DNA of 43,219 nucleotides from Streptomyces silaceus (GTDB lineage: Bacteria > Actinomycetota > Actinomycetes > Streptomycetales > Streptomycetaceae). The notes under the pieces are model-generated. The model was not told the origin of the DNA, made no database searches, and worked only from the letters and a program-made list of their open reading frames with translations. The DNA is taken from contig NZ_LIRJ01000058.1 of the NCBI RefSeq assembly GCF_001419745.1, positions 1 to 43,219 of the forward strand. The letters are read 5' to 3'. Position numbers and translations under genes: made by a program. Below, piece after piece: positions 32,512-40,858 of this stretch. The stretch's first letter is position 1. Each line of letters starts with the position of its first letter.

Positions 32512-33747
32512 CTAGAGCGGCAGCGCGCACACCGCGATCGGTGCCGCGAACGGCTCATCCACCAGGGTGAGCCCGCCGCTGCGCCGGTCCACGCGGAACA
32601 CGCTCACCGAACTCGACTTCTGGTTCGCGGTGAACAGCAGTTCCTGCGACGGCGAGAACGCGAGCTGGCGCGGGAAGTCGCCGCCGACGTCGACCGTGTC
32701 GAGCAGCCGCAGCCGGGCGCCGTCGTCCTCGATCGCGTACCGCGTGATGCTGTTGTGTCCCCGGTTGGCGAGAAAGGCGAACCGCCCCTCGCGCGTCACC
32801 ACGATCTGCGCCGGATAACTGGTGCCCTCGCCGGTGCCCGTCGACTGCGGTTCGCCCGGTGTGAGACGGCCCGTGCCGGGGTCGTACGCGCAGACCACGA
32901 CCGTGTTGTCCAGCTCGTTGGCGAGATACGCGTGGCGGCCCGAGGGGTGGAAGGTGAGATGGCGGGGTCCCGCGCCGGGGCGCAGGCCCGCGTACGACAC
33001 CTGCTTGAGCTTTCCCGCCTTCTCGTCGAGGCGGTACGTGTAGACGGTGTCGTTGCCGAGGTCGACGGCGAGGACGTGGCGGCCGTCCGGCGACGTGATG
33101 ATCTGGTGGGCGTGCGGGCCCGACTGGCCGGGGCCCGGCGGGGGAGCGGAGTGCGTGACGAGGTCGGTCCGCTCGCCCAGCGCGCCCGACGCGTCGACGG
33201 GGTGGACGGCCACGCTCCCGGAGCCGTAGTTCGCGCTGAGCAGCCAGCGGCCCCCGGGGTGCACGGACAGATGGCAGGGCGCCGCGCCGCCGGTGTCACG
33301 CGTGCCGAGGACCTCGTGCTCGCCGGAGGACGAGAGCGCGACGGCGGTCACGCCGCCCTTCTCCCGTTCGTCGACCGCGTACAGCGTGCGGCCCGAGGGG
33401 TGCGGCGCCAGATACGAGGGGTCGGGGACGCCGGTGAGCGTGCCGGTGCCGGTGATGCGTCCGCTGGCGTCGTCGTACGTCGCCAGGCCGATGCCGGAAC
33501 CCCCGCCCTCTTGTGAGGTGTACGTCCCCAGGAACAACTGCCCTTGCCGGCGCGGTCGGTGGGCGGCCGAGGAGGCGGAGTCCTGGCGGGCCCGCGCCGC
33601 GCGTTCCCCGTCCGGCGGGCCCGGCGACGCGCAGGCCGAGGCGGACGACACCGCGCCGACGGCGGCCGCCCCCGCCAGCGCGCCGAGGAACCGACGCCGC
33701 CCCAGCCCGTTCCCGGACGCCTCGACCGACCCTGCTCCGTTGTTCAT
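32512..33747 (-). CDS. Tat-exported lactonase-family lipoprotein (7-bladed propeller)
   Basis: Protein of 411 residues in the 6-phosphogluconolactonase-type (lactonase/YbhE) beta-propeller family. The N-terminus has a twin-arginine motif (RRRFLG, 17-22), a hydrophobic stretch and a possible lipobox ending at Cys39. It should therefore be exported folded and may be lipid-anchored. The propeller follows (LFLGTYTSQEGGGSGI, then HAHQIITSPDGRHVLAVDLG and RHLTFHPSGRHAYLANELD). Because it is outside the cell, a role in central sugar phosphate metabolism is unlikely. GAGGTG lies 6-8 bases before ATG 33747. It is convergent with the R61-like gene. Confidence 0.9.
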   Translation of the reverse strand: MNNGAGSVEASGNGLGRRRFLGALAGAAAVGAVSSASACASPGPPDGERAARARQDSASSAAHRPRRQGQLFLGTYTSQEGGGSGIGLATYDDASGRITGTGTLTGVPDPSYLAPHPSGRTLYAVDEREKGGVTAVALSSSGEHEVLGTRDTGGAAPCHLSVHPGGRWLLSANYGSGSVAVHPVDASGALGERTDLVTHSAPPPGPGQSGPHAHQIITSPDGRHVLAVDLGNDTVYTYRLDEKAGKLKQVSYAGLRPGAGPRHLTFHPSGRHAYLANELDNTVVVCAYDPGTGRLTPGEPQSTGTGEGTSYPAQIVVTREGRFAFLANRGHNSITRYAIEDDGARLRLLDTVDVGGDFPRQLAFSPSQELLFTANQKSSSVSVFRVDRRSGGLTLVDEPFAAPIAVCALPL

Positions 33748-33912
33748 GGCTGCACCTCGTGCGTCGGTGGTGACGGATGTGGCAGACACAGTGTCCCGTA
33801 CGCGCGTGCGGCGGCAAGGGTGCCGGGGCGGGAGCCTTCACCGGGCTCTCGCCTGCCGGGGCGGCTGGGGCAGGAGCTGATATCGGCCAACAAAGGTACG
33901 CAGTATGCCAAG

Positions 33913-33942
33913 TTGACCACGGAGAGCCACCGCTCTTATACC
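33913..33942 (+). promoter_or_regulatory. Strong sigma-70-type promoter of the TNT gene
   Basis: TTGACC (33913-33918) and TATACC (33937-33942) are separated by 18 bases, close to the HrdB consensus. It would start transcription near 33949 and leave a leader of about 80 bases before GTG 34030. Confidence 0.7.
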
Positions 33943-34029
33943 GTGTGCGAGCGGTTGATCCCGACCGTGCGGGGTGCGCGGCCGACGCGCGCCGTGCCGA
34001 ACATGCCGACACGCACAAGGAGTTGCCGA

Positions 34030-34725
34030 GTGGACCACAGTCCTGTGATCCGGATCCGTACCGTTCTGGCCGCGCTCGGCGTCGCCACCGTCATGGTGGC
34101 CGCGCCCGCCGCGAGCGCCACGGCGTCCACGGCTCCGGCGTCCACGGCGTCCGGGGCCGCGGCGCACGACGTGTGCACGGGCGAGTTCCAGGGCGATTCC
34201 CGCCTCGGTCCGGACCGGCTGCCCAAGAAGTGGGAGCGTCCCGTCGGCCCGCTCCTGAAGAACTGGAAGCGGACCGGGAAGCTCTCGCCGAAGGCCTTCC
34301 TGAAGAAGTACTGGGAGGGCCCGGCGGACACCGGCAGCTGGAAGTACCCGCCCAACGACGGCTTCGACACCGTCAACGGCCGGGTCGACAAGCATCCGGA
34401 ACTCCTCCAGGAGGGCGAGGAGTTAGACCGCTTCGGCTCCGAGTACGGTTCGTACCTGGCGCCCGCCGGGGACGCGTACGCACAGCGCGCGCTGCCCCCG
34501 CAGAACCTCAACACGCGTGACGCCGCCTTCGCCTGCGACTATCGGGTGTACCAGGTGGCCAAGCCGTTCGTCGTCTGGCAGGGCGGCATCGCCCCCTGGT
34601 TCGAGCAGCCCGGCGGCGGTCAGCAGATCAAGCTCGACCCGATCTTCCTGAACCCGGGCGAGGGCCAGCGGCTCAATGTGAAGTGGCTGCTGGACAACGG
34701 TTACCTCGAACCCGCGAACGACTGA
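34030..34725 (+). CDS. Secreted TNT-domain protein, probable NAD+ glycohydrolase toxin
   Basis: Exported protein of 231 residues. The signal peptide covers about 1-30 (IRIRTVLAALGVATVMVAAPAASA), giving a mature part with two Cys (49 and 169) that may pair. The TNT domain is at about 104-228: KYPPNDGF, LDRFGSEYGSYLAPAGDAYAQRALPPQNLN, then GIAPWFEQPGGGQQIKL and LLDNGYLE. TNT, the tuberculosis necrotizing toxin of CpnT, destroys NAD+. By analogy with it, Arg134 and a Gln in the QPGGGQQ motif are likely active-site residues. It has a GTG start 34030 with AAGGAG at the right spacing and a strong promoter. There is no large delivery domain, so it is simply exported. Confidence 0.88.
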   Translation: MDHSPVIRIRTVLAALGVATVMVAAPAASATASTAPASTASGAAAHDVCTGEFQGDSRLGPDRLPKKWERPVGPLLKNWKRTGKLSPKAFLKKYWEGPADTGSWKYPPNDGFDTVNGRVDKHPELLQEGEELDRFGSEYGSYLAPAGDAYAQRALPPQNLNTRDAAFACDYRVYQVAKPFVVWQGGIAPWFEQPGGGQQIKLDPIFLNPGEGQRLNVKWLLDNGYLEPAND

Positions 34726-34759
34726 AGGGCCGAACGACCGGCCGTTGGGGGTTGACACC

Positions 34760-34993
34760 GTGGACGTCCGAGAACTGGCGGCGGCGCTGCGCGCCGCCCG
34801 CGTGTCCGACGGCTACTACTGGATCGAGGGCGTCCACGAACCGACTCCCACACCGACCGACTTCCTCTATCTGCGCAGGATCGAGGACGGGGAGTGGGAG
34901 GTCGGAGCGTACGAACAAGGCACGCGCCACCCCTTCGCCCGGCACCAGGACGAGTCGGTCGCCTGCGCCCACCTGATGAGCCAGCTGACCTGA
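34760..34993 (+). CDS. Small protein, possible TNT immunity factor
   Basis: Soluble protein of 77 residues from GTG 34760, with a GGGGG site upstream. It starts 34 bases after the TNT toxin stop, in the same direction, and has no signal peptide. Its sequence is helical at the start (VRELAAALRAARV) then mixed (YYWIEGVHE, FLYLRRIEDGEWEVGAYEQG). I do not recognise the family. Small cytosolic proteins encoded next to TNT toxins neutralise them in mycobacteria, so immunity is a reasonable guess, but the mycobacterial factor is larger and not evidently related. Confidence 0.6.
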   Translation: MDVRELAAALRAARVSDGYYWIEGVHEPTPTPTDFLYLRRIEDGEWEVGAYEQGTRHPFARHQDESVACAHLMSQLT

Positions 34994-35021
34994 GGACGGC
35001 GGGGCCTGACCGCCTCGCCCC

Positions 35022-35402
35022 TCAGGTGCCGGCCGCGACGACGGCAAGGGCCCAGGCGACGTACGCCGTGTTCACCGCGAGCCGCGCCGCCACGCCCCAC
35101 GCCGTGTCCAGCCATCGGGTCGCCGAGCCGGTGTGCCGCGCCGCGTCCAGATGGGACACCTGGAAGCCGGTGATCAGCGCGACCGCCGCCCAGCCGCCGG
35201 CCACGCGCGTCACGGAGGCGAACAGCAGTCCGGCGACGGCCAGTTCGGCCAGGGCGCTCACCGCGACGATGATGGCGGGGGAGGGCAGCCAGACGGGGAC
35301 CAGGGTGCGGAAGTACGCGGGGAACGCGAAGTGGGCGAGGGCCGTGCAGAACAGGAAGACGGCGAGGGCGAGGGCCGGGGTGGCAGAGGTGAACGTGGGC
35401 AT
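35022..35402 (-). CDS. DoxX-like membrane protein
   Basis: Membrane protein of 126 residues with four hydrophobic helices and the DoxX layout (FFLF near-start, HFAFPAYFRTLVPVWLP, then AELAVAGLLFASV and FQVSHLDAARH). The family includes subunits of quinone- and redox-linked membrane complexes, but single genes are of unknown role. ATG 35402 is used although no ribosome site is seen. It is head to head with an AraC-type regulator whose ATG is only 6 bases away. Confidence 0.8.
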   Translation of the reverse strand: MPTFTSATPALALAVFLFCTALAHFAFPAYFRTLVPVWLPSPAIIVAVSALAELAVAGLLFASVTRVAGGWAAVALITGFQVSHLDAARHTGSATRWLDTAWGVAARLAVNTAYVAWALAVVAAGT

Positions 35403-35408
35403 CCGGCG

Positions 35409-36191
35409 ATGATCGACGCGAGCCGTGGGCGCCGTATTGAACAGAACGCTCGCGGCACGGCAACCGGCCCGGCGCCCTTCGGAGCTGTCGCGCGCGGCGT
35501 CGCCGTCACCGCCACGAGGAGCCGAGCCGTCGCCGTCACCGAGGACGCCGTCGTCTTCACGGAGTCCCGCGCGTACGAGGTCGCCCGGCACCGGCACCCC
35601 GCCTGGAAGCTCGTCCTGCCCGACGGCGGCCACGCGCGAGTGGGGGAGCGGGCGGGCGCGGGCGTCCTGGTGCCGCCGCAGTACACCCACACGTGCGCCA
35701 CGTCGTCCGCCTTCGTGGCCGCCCTCCTCGAACCCTGGTGCGTGCGGGCGAGCCCCGCCGGGCCGACCTGGCTGGACCGCCGGACCGTACGACGGCTTCT
35801 CGCCGCGGCCCGCGACGGCGCGGGCCCGGACGCGGAGGCCCTGCGCACCGAACTGGTCGCGCTGACCGGTCCTGCTCCCGTCGTCGACCCCCGAATCCCC
35901 CAGGCCGTACGCGCGTCCGCCCGCGCCACCCGCATCGACACCGTCGCCGCGGACCTCGGGCTGTCCCCGGCCCGGCTGCGCGCCCTGATCGCGACGGAGG
36001 TGGGCATTCCGCTGAGCACGCTGCGGCAGTGGCGGCGGCTGCGGGCCGCCGTCGCCGCGCTGGTCGACGGGAGCGGCACGGGCGGCATCGCCGGGGCCGC
36101 CGCCGACGCGGGCTTCGCGGACCAGGCGCATCTGACCCGCGCCGTCCGCCGGTTCGCGGGGCGCACCCCGGGATCGCTGCGACGGCCCTGA
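35409..36191 (+). CDS. AraC-family transcriptional regulator
   Basis: Regulator of 260 residues. The N-terminal half is a cupin-like sensor domain (YEVARHRHPAWKLVLPDGGHARVG). The C-terminal double helix-turn-helix (about 175-258) shows VAADLGLSPARLRALIATEVGIPLSTLRQWRRLRAA and IAGAAADAGFADQAHLTRAVRRFAGRTPG. ATG 35409 gives an unusual Arg-rich start with no ribosome site and a start only 6 bases from the divergent DoxX start; a later start is possible. It may control the DoxX-like gene. Confidence 0.85.
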   Translation: MIDASRGRRIEQNARGTATGPAPFGAVARGVAVTATRSRAVAVTEDAVVFTESRAYEVARHRHPAWKLVLPDGGHARVGERAGAGVLVPPQYTHTCATSSAFVAALLEPWCVRASPAGPTWLDRRTVRRLLAAARDGAGPDAEALRTELVALTGPAPVVDPRIPQAVRASARATRIDTVAADLGLSPARLRALIATEVGIPLSTLRQWRRLRAAVAALVDGSGTGGIAGAAADAGFADQAHLTRAVRRFAGRTPGSLRRP

Positions 36192-36192
36192 G

Positions 36193-36223
36193 TTGACCCT
36201 CACGTCGCGTCAGGCTCCAGGCT
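36193..36223 (+). promoter_or_regulatory. MerR-type promoter/operator of the TipA-like gene
   Basis: TTGACC (36193-36198) and CAGGCT (36218-36223) are 19 bases apart, the stretched spacing that MerR-family regulators correct. The spacer holds a dyad: ACCCTCACG and CGTCAGGCT (36196-36216) match at 7 of 9 positions. The gene is probably autoregulated. Confidence 0.7.
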
Positions 36224-36247
36224 GTACGACGACGAAAGGCGAGGTCC

Positions 36248-37225
36248 ATGAGTTACACCGTCGGGCAGGTCTCCGGCTTCGCGGGGGTCACCGTCCGTAC
36301 CCTCCACCACTACGACCGCGCGGGGCTGCTCACGCCCGGCGAGCGGAGCCCGGGCGGCTACCGCCTCTACGGCGAGGCCGACCTGGCCCGCCTTCAGCAG
36401 ATCCTCTTCTACCGCGAGCTGGGCTTCGCCCTCGACGAGATCGCCGAGATCCTGGCCGACCCGCAGGCCAACGCCCTCGACCAGCTCAGGGCCCGGCGCC
36501 GGACGCTGCGCGAGCAGATCGACAAGCTGGAGCGCCTGGTGACGGTCGCCGAGCGCGCCATGGAGGTCCAGCAGACCGGGGTGCGCCTGAGTCCGCAGGA
36601 ACGGTTCGACGTGTTCGGCGAGATCACCTTCGATCTCAGCTACGCCACCGAGGCGGAACTGAAATGGCAGGACAGCGAGGGGCATCGGACGGCGATGAAG
36701 AGCGCCGCCGAGCACTCCAAGGAGGACTGGGCGCGGCTCATGGGGGAGGCCGCGCGCTGGCGGGAGGACCTCCTCGCCGCCCACGACGCGGGAGAGCCCG
36801 CGGAGGGGGCGCGGGCCCGGGAACTGGCCGAGGCGCACCGGCTCCACATCGCCCGCTGGTTCACCCCGTGCCCGCCCGAGATGCACCTGCGCATCGCGGA
36901 CGACTTCGTCGACGACCCACGGGCCTTCGCCCTCGTCGTGCCGCCGTCCCGCCAGCGGCCGGGACTGGCCGCTTATCTGCGGACGGCGATAGCGGCGAAT
37001 GCCCGGGTCAGGGCGGACGCCGACGAGCGCTCCGAGGGCGGCTCGGACCCTCGGGACGGCTGCGAACACGGATACGAACATCGAGTGAACCCTCACCCTG
37101 GACCTGAGGTTGAGGGTCCTGTGCGAGACGGCTCCCCACCCGACGGACGCGCCGGCGCATCCGACGGCCCCGACCGCCCGTGCGACGGACCTGGCTCCCG
37201 CCGCGAACCCGAAGGAAAGCGATGA
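36248..37225 (+). CDS. MerR-family regulator, TipA-like (TipAS domain), with atypical 3' extension
   Basis: Ligand-responsive activator. Residues about 1-70 are the MerR DNA-binding domain (VGQVSGFAGVTVRTLHHYDRAGLLTP, then YRELGFALDEI), followed by a linking helix. The TipAS antibiotic-recognition domain is at about 120-240 (KWQDSEGH, FTPCPPEMHLRIADDFVDDPR). TipAL proteins are about 253 residues, but this frame runs to 325. The last 70 residues lack family resemblance. From about 37065 on, 22 of 53 codons end in A or T, unlike the rest of the gene, so the natural stop may have been lost. The frame ends by overlapping the glycosyltransferase ATG (ATGA). Confidence 0.88.
   Translation: MSYTVGQVSGFAGVTVRTLHHYDRAGLLTPGERSPGGYRLYGEADLARLQQILFYRELGFALDEIAEILADPQANALDQLRARRRTLREQIDKLERLVTVAERAMEVQQTGVRLSPQERFDVFGEITFDLSYATEAELKWQDSEGHRTAMKSAAEHSKEDWARLMGEAARWREDLLAAHDAGEPAEGARARELAEAHRLHIARWFTPCPPEMHLRIADDFVDDPRAFALVVPPSRQRPGLAAYLRTAIAANARVRADADERSEGGSDPRDGCEHGYEHRVNPHPGPEVEGPVRDGSPPDGRAGASDGPDRPCDGPGSRREPEGKR
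37089..37117 (+). promoter_or_regulatory. MerR-type dyad upstream of the glycosyltransferase
   Basis: ACCCTCACCC (37089-37098) and GGTTGAGGGT (37108-37117) form an inverted repeat at 9 of 10 positions. It resembles the half-site of the TipA-like gene's own operator (ACCCTCA). It lies inside the atypical extension of that gene and about 105 bases before the glycosyltransferase ATG, so the regulator may also control the glycosyltransferase. Confidence 0.65.
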
Positions 37226-38433
37226 CCCGCATCCTCATCACCGCCGCCGGTTCGTACGGCGATGTCGCCCCCTACACCGGCCTGGGCGTCCGGCTCCGCG
37301 AGGCCGGGTACGACGTCGCGCTCGCCACCCACGGCACCTTCGCGCCGCTCGTCGAGGCAGCCGGGCTGAGGTTCCGCGAGGTGCCCGGCGACGTGGACAC
37401 CGGGCATCGCGCGGGCGGGCGCAAGGAGCTCCTGCGGGCTGCCGCCGCCTTCGTACGCGACTTCGGGAGCGGCCTGGCCGACGCCGCCGTGCGGGGCGCG
37501 GACCTGCTGGTGCTGTCCACCACCACGGCGCCGCTCGGCTGGCACCTGGCCGAGGCACTGCGCGTCCCGGCGATCGGCGCGTATCTCCAACCGGCGCACC
37601 CGACACGGGCCTTCCCGCCGGCCGTCGGAGGCACCCGTTCGCTCGGCGGTCCCGGCAACCGTGCCCTGGGGCGGTTCTCCCTGCGGATGGTCGATCGCGT
37701 CTACACCGACGCGGCGCGGGACCTGCGGATCCGCCTCGGACTCGCGCCCGCCGCGCCCAGGGCCGTCCGGGCCCGCCAGGAACGCGCGGGCTGGCCGGTG
37801 CTGCACGGCTTCAGCCCGGCCGTCGTGCCGCGCCCAGCGGACTGGCGCCCCGGGCTCGACGTCGTCGGCAACTGGTGGCCGCACCACGACCCGGCCACCC
37901 CGCTTCCGGCGGAGCTGGACGACTTCCTGCGGGCCGGACCGCCTCCGGTGTTCATCGGGTTCGGCAGCATGGCCGCCGGCGACGGCGAGCGGCTCGGCGG
38001 GATCGCGGCGCAGGCGCTCCGCGCGGCCGGGCTGCGCGGTGTGCTCCAGACGGGCCGGGCCGGACTCGCCGCGTCCGGCGACGACCTCCTCACCGTCGGC
38101 GAGGTGCCGCACGCCCTGCTCTTCCCCGAGGTCGCGGCCGTGGTGCACCACGCGGGCGCGGGCACCACGGCGGCGGGGCTGCGGGCCGGGGTGCCCGCCG
38201 TGCCGGTGCCGGTCACCGCCGACCAGCCGTTCTGGGCCGGCCGTCTCGCGGCCCTGGGCGCGGCGACCGCCCCGGTCCCGTTCGCGGAACTGACGGCGCC
38301 CCGGCTCGCGGAGGCGCTGGGCCGCGTGGTCGGTGAAGAGGCGTACGCACGGTCCGCGAGGGAACTCGCCCGGACGCTGGCCGCCGAGGACGGCGCGGGA
38401 CACGTCCTGAAGGCGGTCGAGCGGCTCGCCTGA
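37222..38433 (+). CDS. Glycosyltransferase, macrolide-type (GT1/MGT family)
   Basis: Cytoplasmic GT-B-fold enzyme of 403 residues that moves a sugar from a nucleotide donor to a small-molecule acceptor. The N-terminal acceptor domain begins MTRILITAAGSYGDVAPYTGLG. The donor domain has the PSPG-like motif around VGEVPHALLFPEVAAVVHHAGAGTTAAGLRAGVPAVPVPVTADQPFW. Family members include macrolide-inactivating and natural-product enzymes, so antibiotic inactivation is plausible beside a TipA-like sensor; that is inference. ATG 37222 has an AAGGA site. Confidence 0.93.
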   Translation: MTRILITAAGSYGDVAPYTGLGVRLREAGYDVALATHGTFAPLVEAAGLRFREVPGDVDTGHRAGGRKELLRAAAAFVRDFGSGLADAAVRGADLLVLSTTTAPLGWHLAEALRVPAIGAYLQPAHPTRAFPPAVGGTRSLGGPGNRALGRFSLRMVDRVYTDAARDLRIRLGLAPAAPRAVRARQERAGWPVLHGFSPAVVPRPADWRPGLDVVGNWWPHHDPATPLPAELDDFLRAGPPPVFIGFGSMAAGDGERLGGIAAQALRAAGLRGVLQTGRAGLAASGDDLLTVGEVPHALLFPEVAAVVHHAGAGTTAAGLRAGVPAVPVPVTADQPFWAGRLAALGAATAPVPFAELTAPRLAEALGRVVGEEAYARSARELARTLAAEDGAGHVLKAVERLA

Positions 38434-38481
38434 CCGCGCTCGCGACCGACCGCCTTGTCCCCGCTCAGGGTGGCCGCCGTC

Positions 38482-39774
38482 TCAGCGGGCCATGTTCTCT
38501 CCCTGCCCCGCCGCACGCTCCCCGTGAGGCGCGGGCACGCCGCCGCTCACCCGCGTCGCACGATCGCGCAGCGGCAGCAGCAGCGGGGTGGCCAGCATGA
38601 GGAGACCGGCCAGGGCGATCGCGGCGCGGACGCCCGTCACCGCCGCGAGCAGCCCCCACAGGGCGGTTATGGCGGCGATGGAGGCCTTGCTGCTGACCGA
38701 CCAGGCGGTCAGGGTGCGCGCCACCCGGTCCTGCGGGGTCAGTTCCAGGCGCTGGGTCGCGAGCACCGGGTTGAACACGGCCGAGCAGGTGATGAGCCCG
38801 AACTCCACGCCCATGACCAGCACGAGCCCGCCGGCGCCGTGGCCGACGAAGGCCAGACCGACGGGCCAGCACACGCGCAGCACACCGGAAGTGAGCAGGA
38901 CCCGGCGCTGCCCGAACCGCGCGACGAGGCGACGGGACAGCCGCGAGCCGGCCAGACCGCCTGCGCAGGGCACCGCGAAGGCGAGGGCGTACTGCCAGGG
39001 CGCGAAGCCGAGCGGGCCGAGCATGAGGACGGCCATCAGCGGCGTCACCGCCATGATCAGACCGTTGACCAGCACGGCGTTCAGGAACAGCGGGCGCAGC
39101 GCCGCATGGCCCAGGATGAACCGCCAGCCGTCGAACACGTCACCCGCGCGCATCCGCGGCGCCGCGCCGGAGCGCACCGGGTGCGGCTCCGTGCCGCCGA
39201 TCGCGCGGATCCCCGCGGCGGACAGCAGATAGCTGACCGCGTCGGCCACCACGGTCGTCACGGGACCGAACAATCCGATCGCGGCTCCGCCGAGCGGCGG
39301 CCCGAGCATGGTCGCCGTCCAGGTCGTGGACTCGAACCGGCCGTTCGCGACGAGCAGGTCCTCCGGGCGTACGAGCGACTTGAGGTACGCGCCGCTCGCC
39401 GCGCCGAACGTGATGTCCGCCGCGGCGACCACCACCGACACCACCAGGAGCTGTGCGAAGCCGAGCAGCCCGACAGCGAACGCCGCGGGCACGCTCAGCA
39501 GGGCCGCGCACCGCACCAGGTCCATGGCCACCATGACCGGCCGCTTGCGGCGGAACTCCACCCACGGCCCGAGCGGAATCGCCGCGACCGCGCCCACGGC
39601 GAGCCCCGTGGCGGCCAGTACCGCCACCTCGGTCGTCCCGGCGTGCAGCACCAGGATCGCGACCAGCGGGAACGCGTCGAAGGCCAGCCGCGTGCCGAAC
39701 GCGCTGACCGCGTACGACGCCCAGAGCCATCCGAACGGTCGCCCCAGCGACCGTCTCCCCGGTCGGTCCCCCAT
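38482..39774 (-). CDS. MFS exporter, DHA3-like (macrolide efflux type)
   Basis: Membrane transporter of 430 residues with 12 hydrophobic helices. The opening SYAVSAFGTRLAFDAFPLVAIL and the loop WVEFRRKRPVMVAMDLVR resemble DHA3/MefA-type efflux proteins. It is divergent from the LysR gene across 154 bases with a dyad, so that regulator probably controls it. It is also convergent with the glycosyltransferase, so modification and export genes for a similar compound may be adjacent. The substrate is not known. Confidence 0.88.
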   Translation of the reverse strand: MGDRPGRRSLGRPFGWLWASYAVSAFGTRLAFDAFPLVAILVLHAGTTEVAVLAATGLAVGAVAAIPLGPWVEFRRKRPVMVAMDLVRCAALLSVPAAFAVGLLGFAQLLVVSVVVAAADITFGAASGAYLKSLVRPEDLLVANGRFESTTWTATMLGPPLGGAAIGLFGPVTTVVADAVSYLLSAAGIRAIGGTEPHPVRSGAAPRMRAGDVFDGWRFILGHAALRPLFLNAVLVNGLIMAVTPLMAVLMLGPLGFAPWQYALAFAVPCAGGLAGSRLSRRLVARFGQRRVLLTSGVLRVCWPVGLAFVGHGAGGLVLVMGVEFGLITCSAVFNPVLATQRLELTPQDRVARTLTAWSVSSKASIAAITALWGLLAAVTGVRAAIALAGLLMLATPLLLPLRDRATRVSGGVPAPHGERAAGQGENMAR

Positions 39775-39877
39775 GCCGTGTGCTCTCCTCGCCGTCGTCG
39801 CCGGGCGACCCCGTGTCGCCCCGCGCCATCCAAGCGACTGACCTGGCCCCGATCAAACAACCGGACCCCCTCGGAGC

Positions 39878-39894
39878 CACAACCGTGGGTTGTG
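39878..39894. promoter_or_regulatory. 7-3-7 dyad between divergent MFS and LysR genes
   Basis: CACAACCGTGGGTTGTG is a perfect inverted repeat of 7 bases around 3. A further ACAACCG half-site lies 22 bases to the left (39857-39863). It is the likely LysR operator. A TAGGGT (39916-39921) just before ATG 39929 fits a leaderless LysR transcript. Confidence 0.65.
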
Positions 39895-39928
39895 CGTCCG
39901 GGGAGAGCGCACGTCTAGGGTGGCCGCC

Positions 39929-40858
39929 ATGGATCTCGATGCTGTGCGGGCCTTCGTCGCCGCCGCGGACGCGGGCCAGTTCCAGGGCGCCGCCGTGGAC
40001 CTGTCGATCACCCAGCAGGCCGTCTCCAAGCGCATCGCCGGGCTGGAGAAGCACCTCGCGGTGCGGTTGTTCACCCGGACCGCGCGCGGCGCACGGTTGA
40101 CCATCGACGGTCAGGCGTTCCTGCCGCACGCCCGCGCCCTCCTCCAGGCAGAGGAGCGGGCGGCCGCCTCCGTACGGCCCGGCAGCCGTGCCCTGCGCGT
40201 CGACGTGATCGGCCGCAGGCTCGCGCCGGCCGGGCTGCTGCGCGGCTTCCACCGCGCGAACCCCGACACCCCGCTCGACGTCGTGACGCTGTTCGACGTC
40301 GAGGCCGCCGTCCACGCGGTGCGCTCCGGCACGATCGACGCGGCGTTCCGGGCCGTCACCCAGCCCGTCGGCCGGCTGCCCGACGGCGTCGAGGCCGCCC
40401 GGGTCCACGACGAGCCGATCCAGCTCCTCACCGGCCCCGGCCACGCGCTCGCCGGGGCCCGCTCGGTCACCCCCGCCCAGCTCGCCGGGCACCGGATCTG
40501 GATGCCCGGCATCGTCAGCGGAACGGAGTGGGCCGCCTACTACGACGAGCTCGCCGCCGCGTTCGGGCTGACCATCGAGGTGACGGGGCCGGACTTCGGC
40601 ACCGAGCCGCTCCTCGACACCATCGCGGAGACCCCGGGCCTCGCCACCTTCGTCGGCGAGCAGACCCGGCTCGTCTGGCCCGCCGACGACGACCTGCGCC
40701 GCATCCCCGTGCACGACCCGACCCCGGTCTACCCGCACTCCCTGATCTGGCGCGACGACAACCCGCACCCCGCGCTCGGGGCGCTCCGCGACCATCTGGG
40801 CGCCCACGGGGGCGGTGACCACGACGGCGCGACCTGGACGCCCGCCTGGGCGGGGTGA
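39929..40858 (+). CDS. LysR-family transcriptional regulator
   Basis: Regulator of 309 residues. The winged helix-turn-helix is at residues 1-60 (AFVAAADAGQFQGAAVDLSITQQAVSKRIAGLEKHLAVRLF). The substrate-binding half follows from about 90, with LDVVTLFDVEAAVHAVRSGTIDAAF. ATG 39929 begins the family pattern; the extra upstream frame does not. A leaderless start is suggested by a TAGGGT element 8 bases upstream. Divergent from the MFS exporter and the likely controller of it. The inducer is unknown. Confidence 0.93.
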   Translation: MDLDAVRAFVAAADAGQFQGAAVDLSITQQAVSKRIAGLEKHLAVRLFTRTARGARLTIDGQAFLPHARALLQAEERAAASVRPGSRALRVDVIGRRLAPAGLLRGFHRANPDTPLDVVTLFDVEAAVHAVRSGTIDAAFRAVTQPVGRLPDGVEAARVHDEPIQLLTGPGHALAGARSVTPAQLAGHRIWMPGIVSGTEWAAYYDELAAAFGLTIEVTGPDFGTEPLLDTIAETPGLATFVGEQTRLVWPADDDLRRIPVHDPTPVYPHSLIWRDDNPHPALGALRDHLGAHGGGDHDGATWTPAWAG

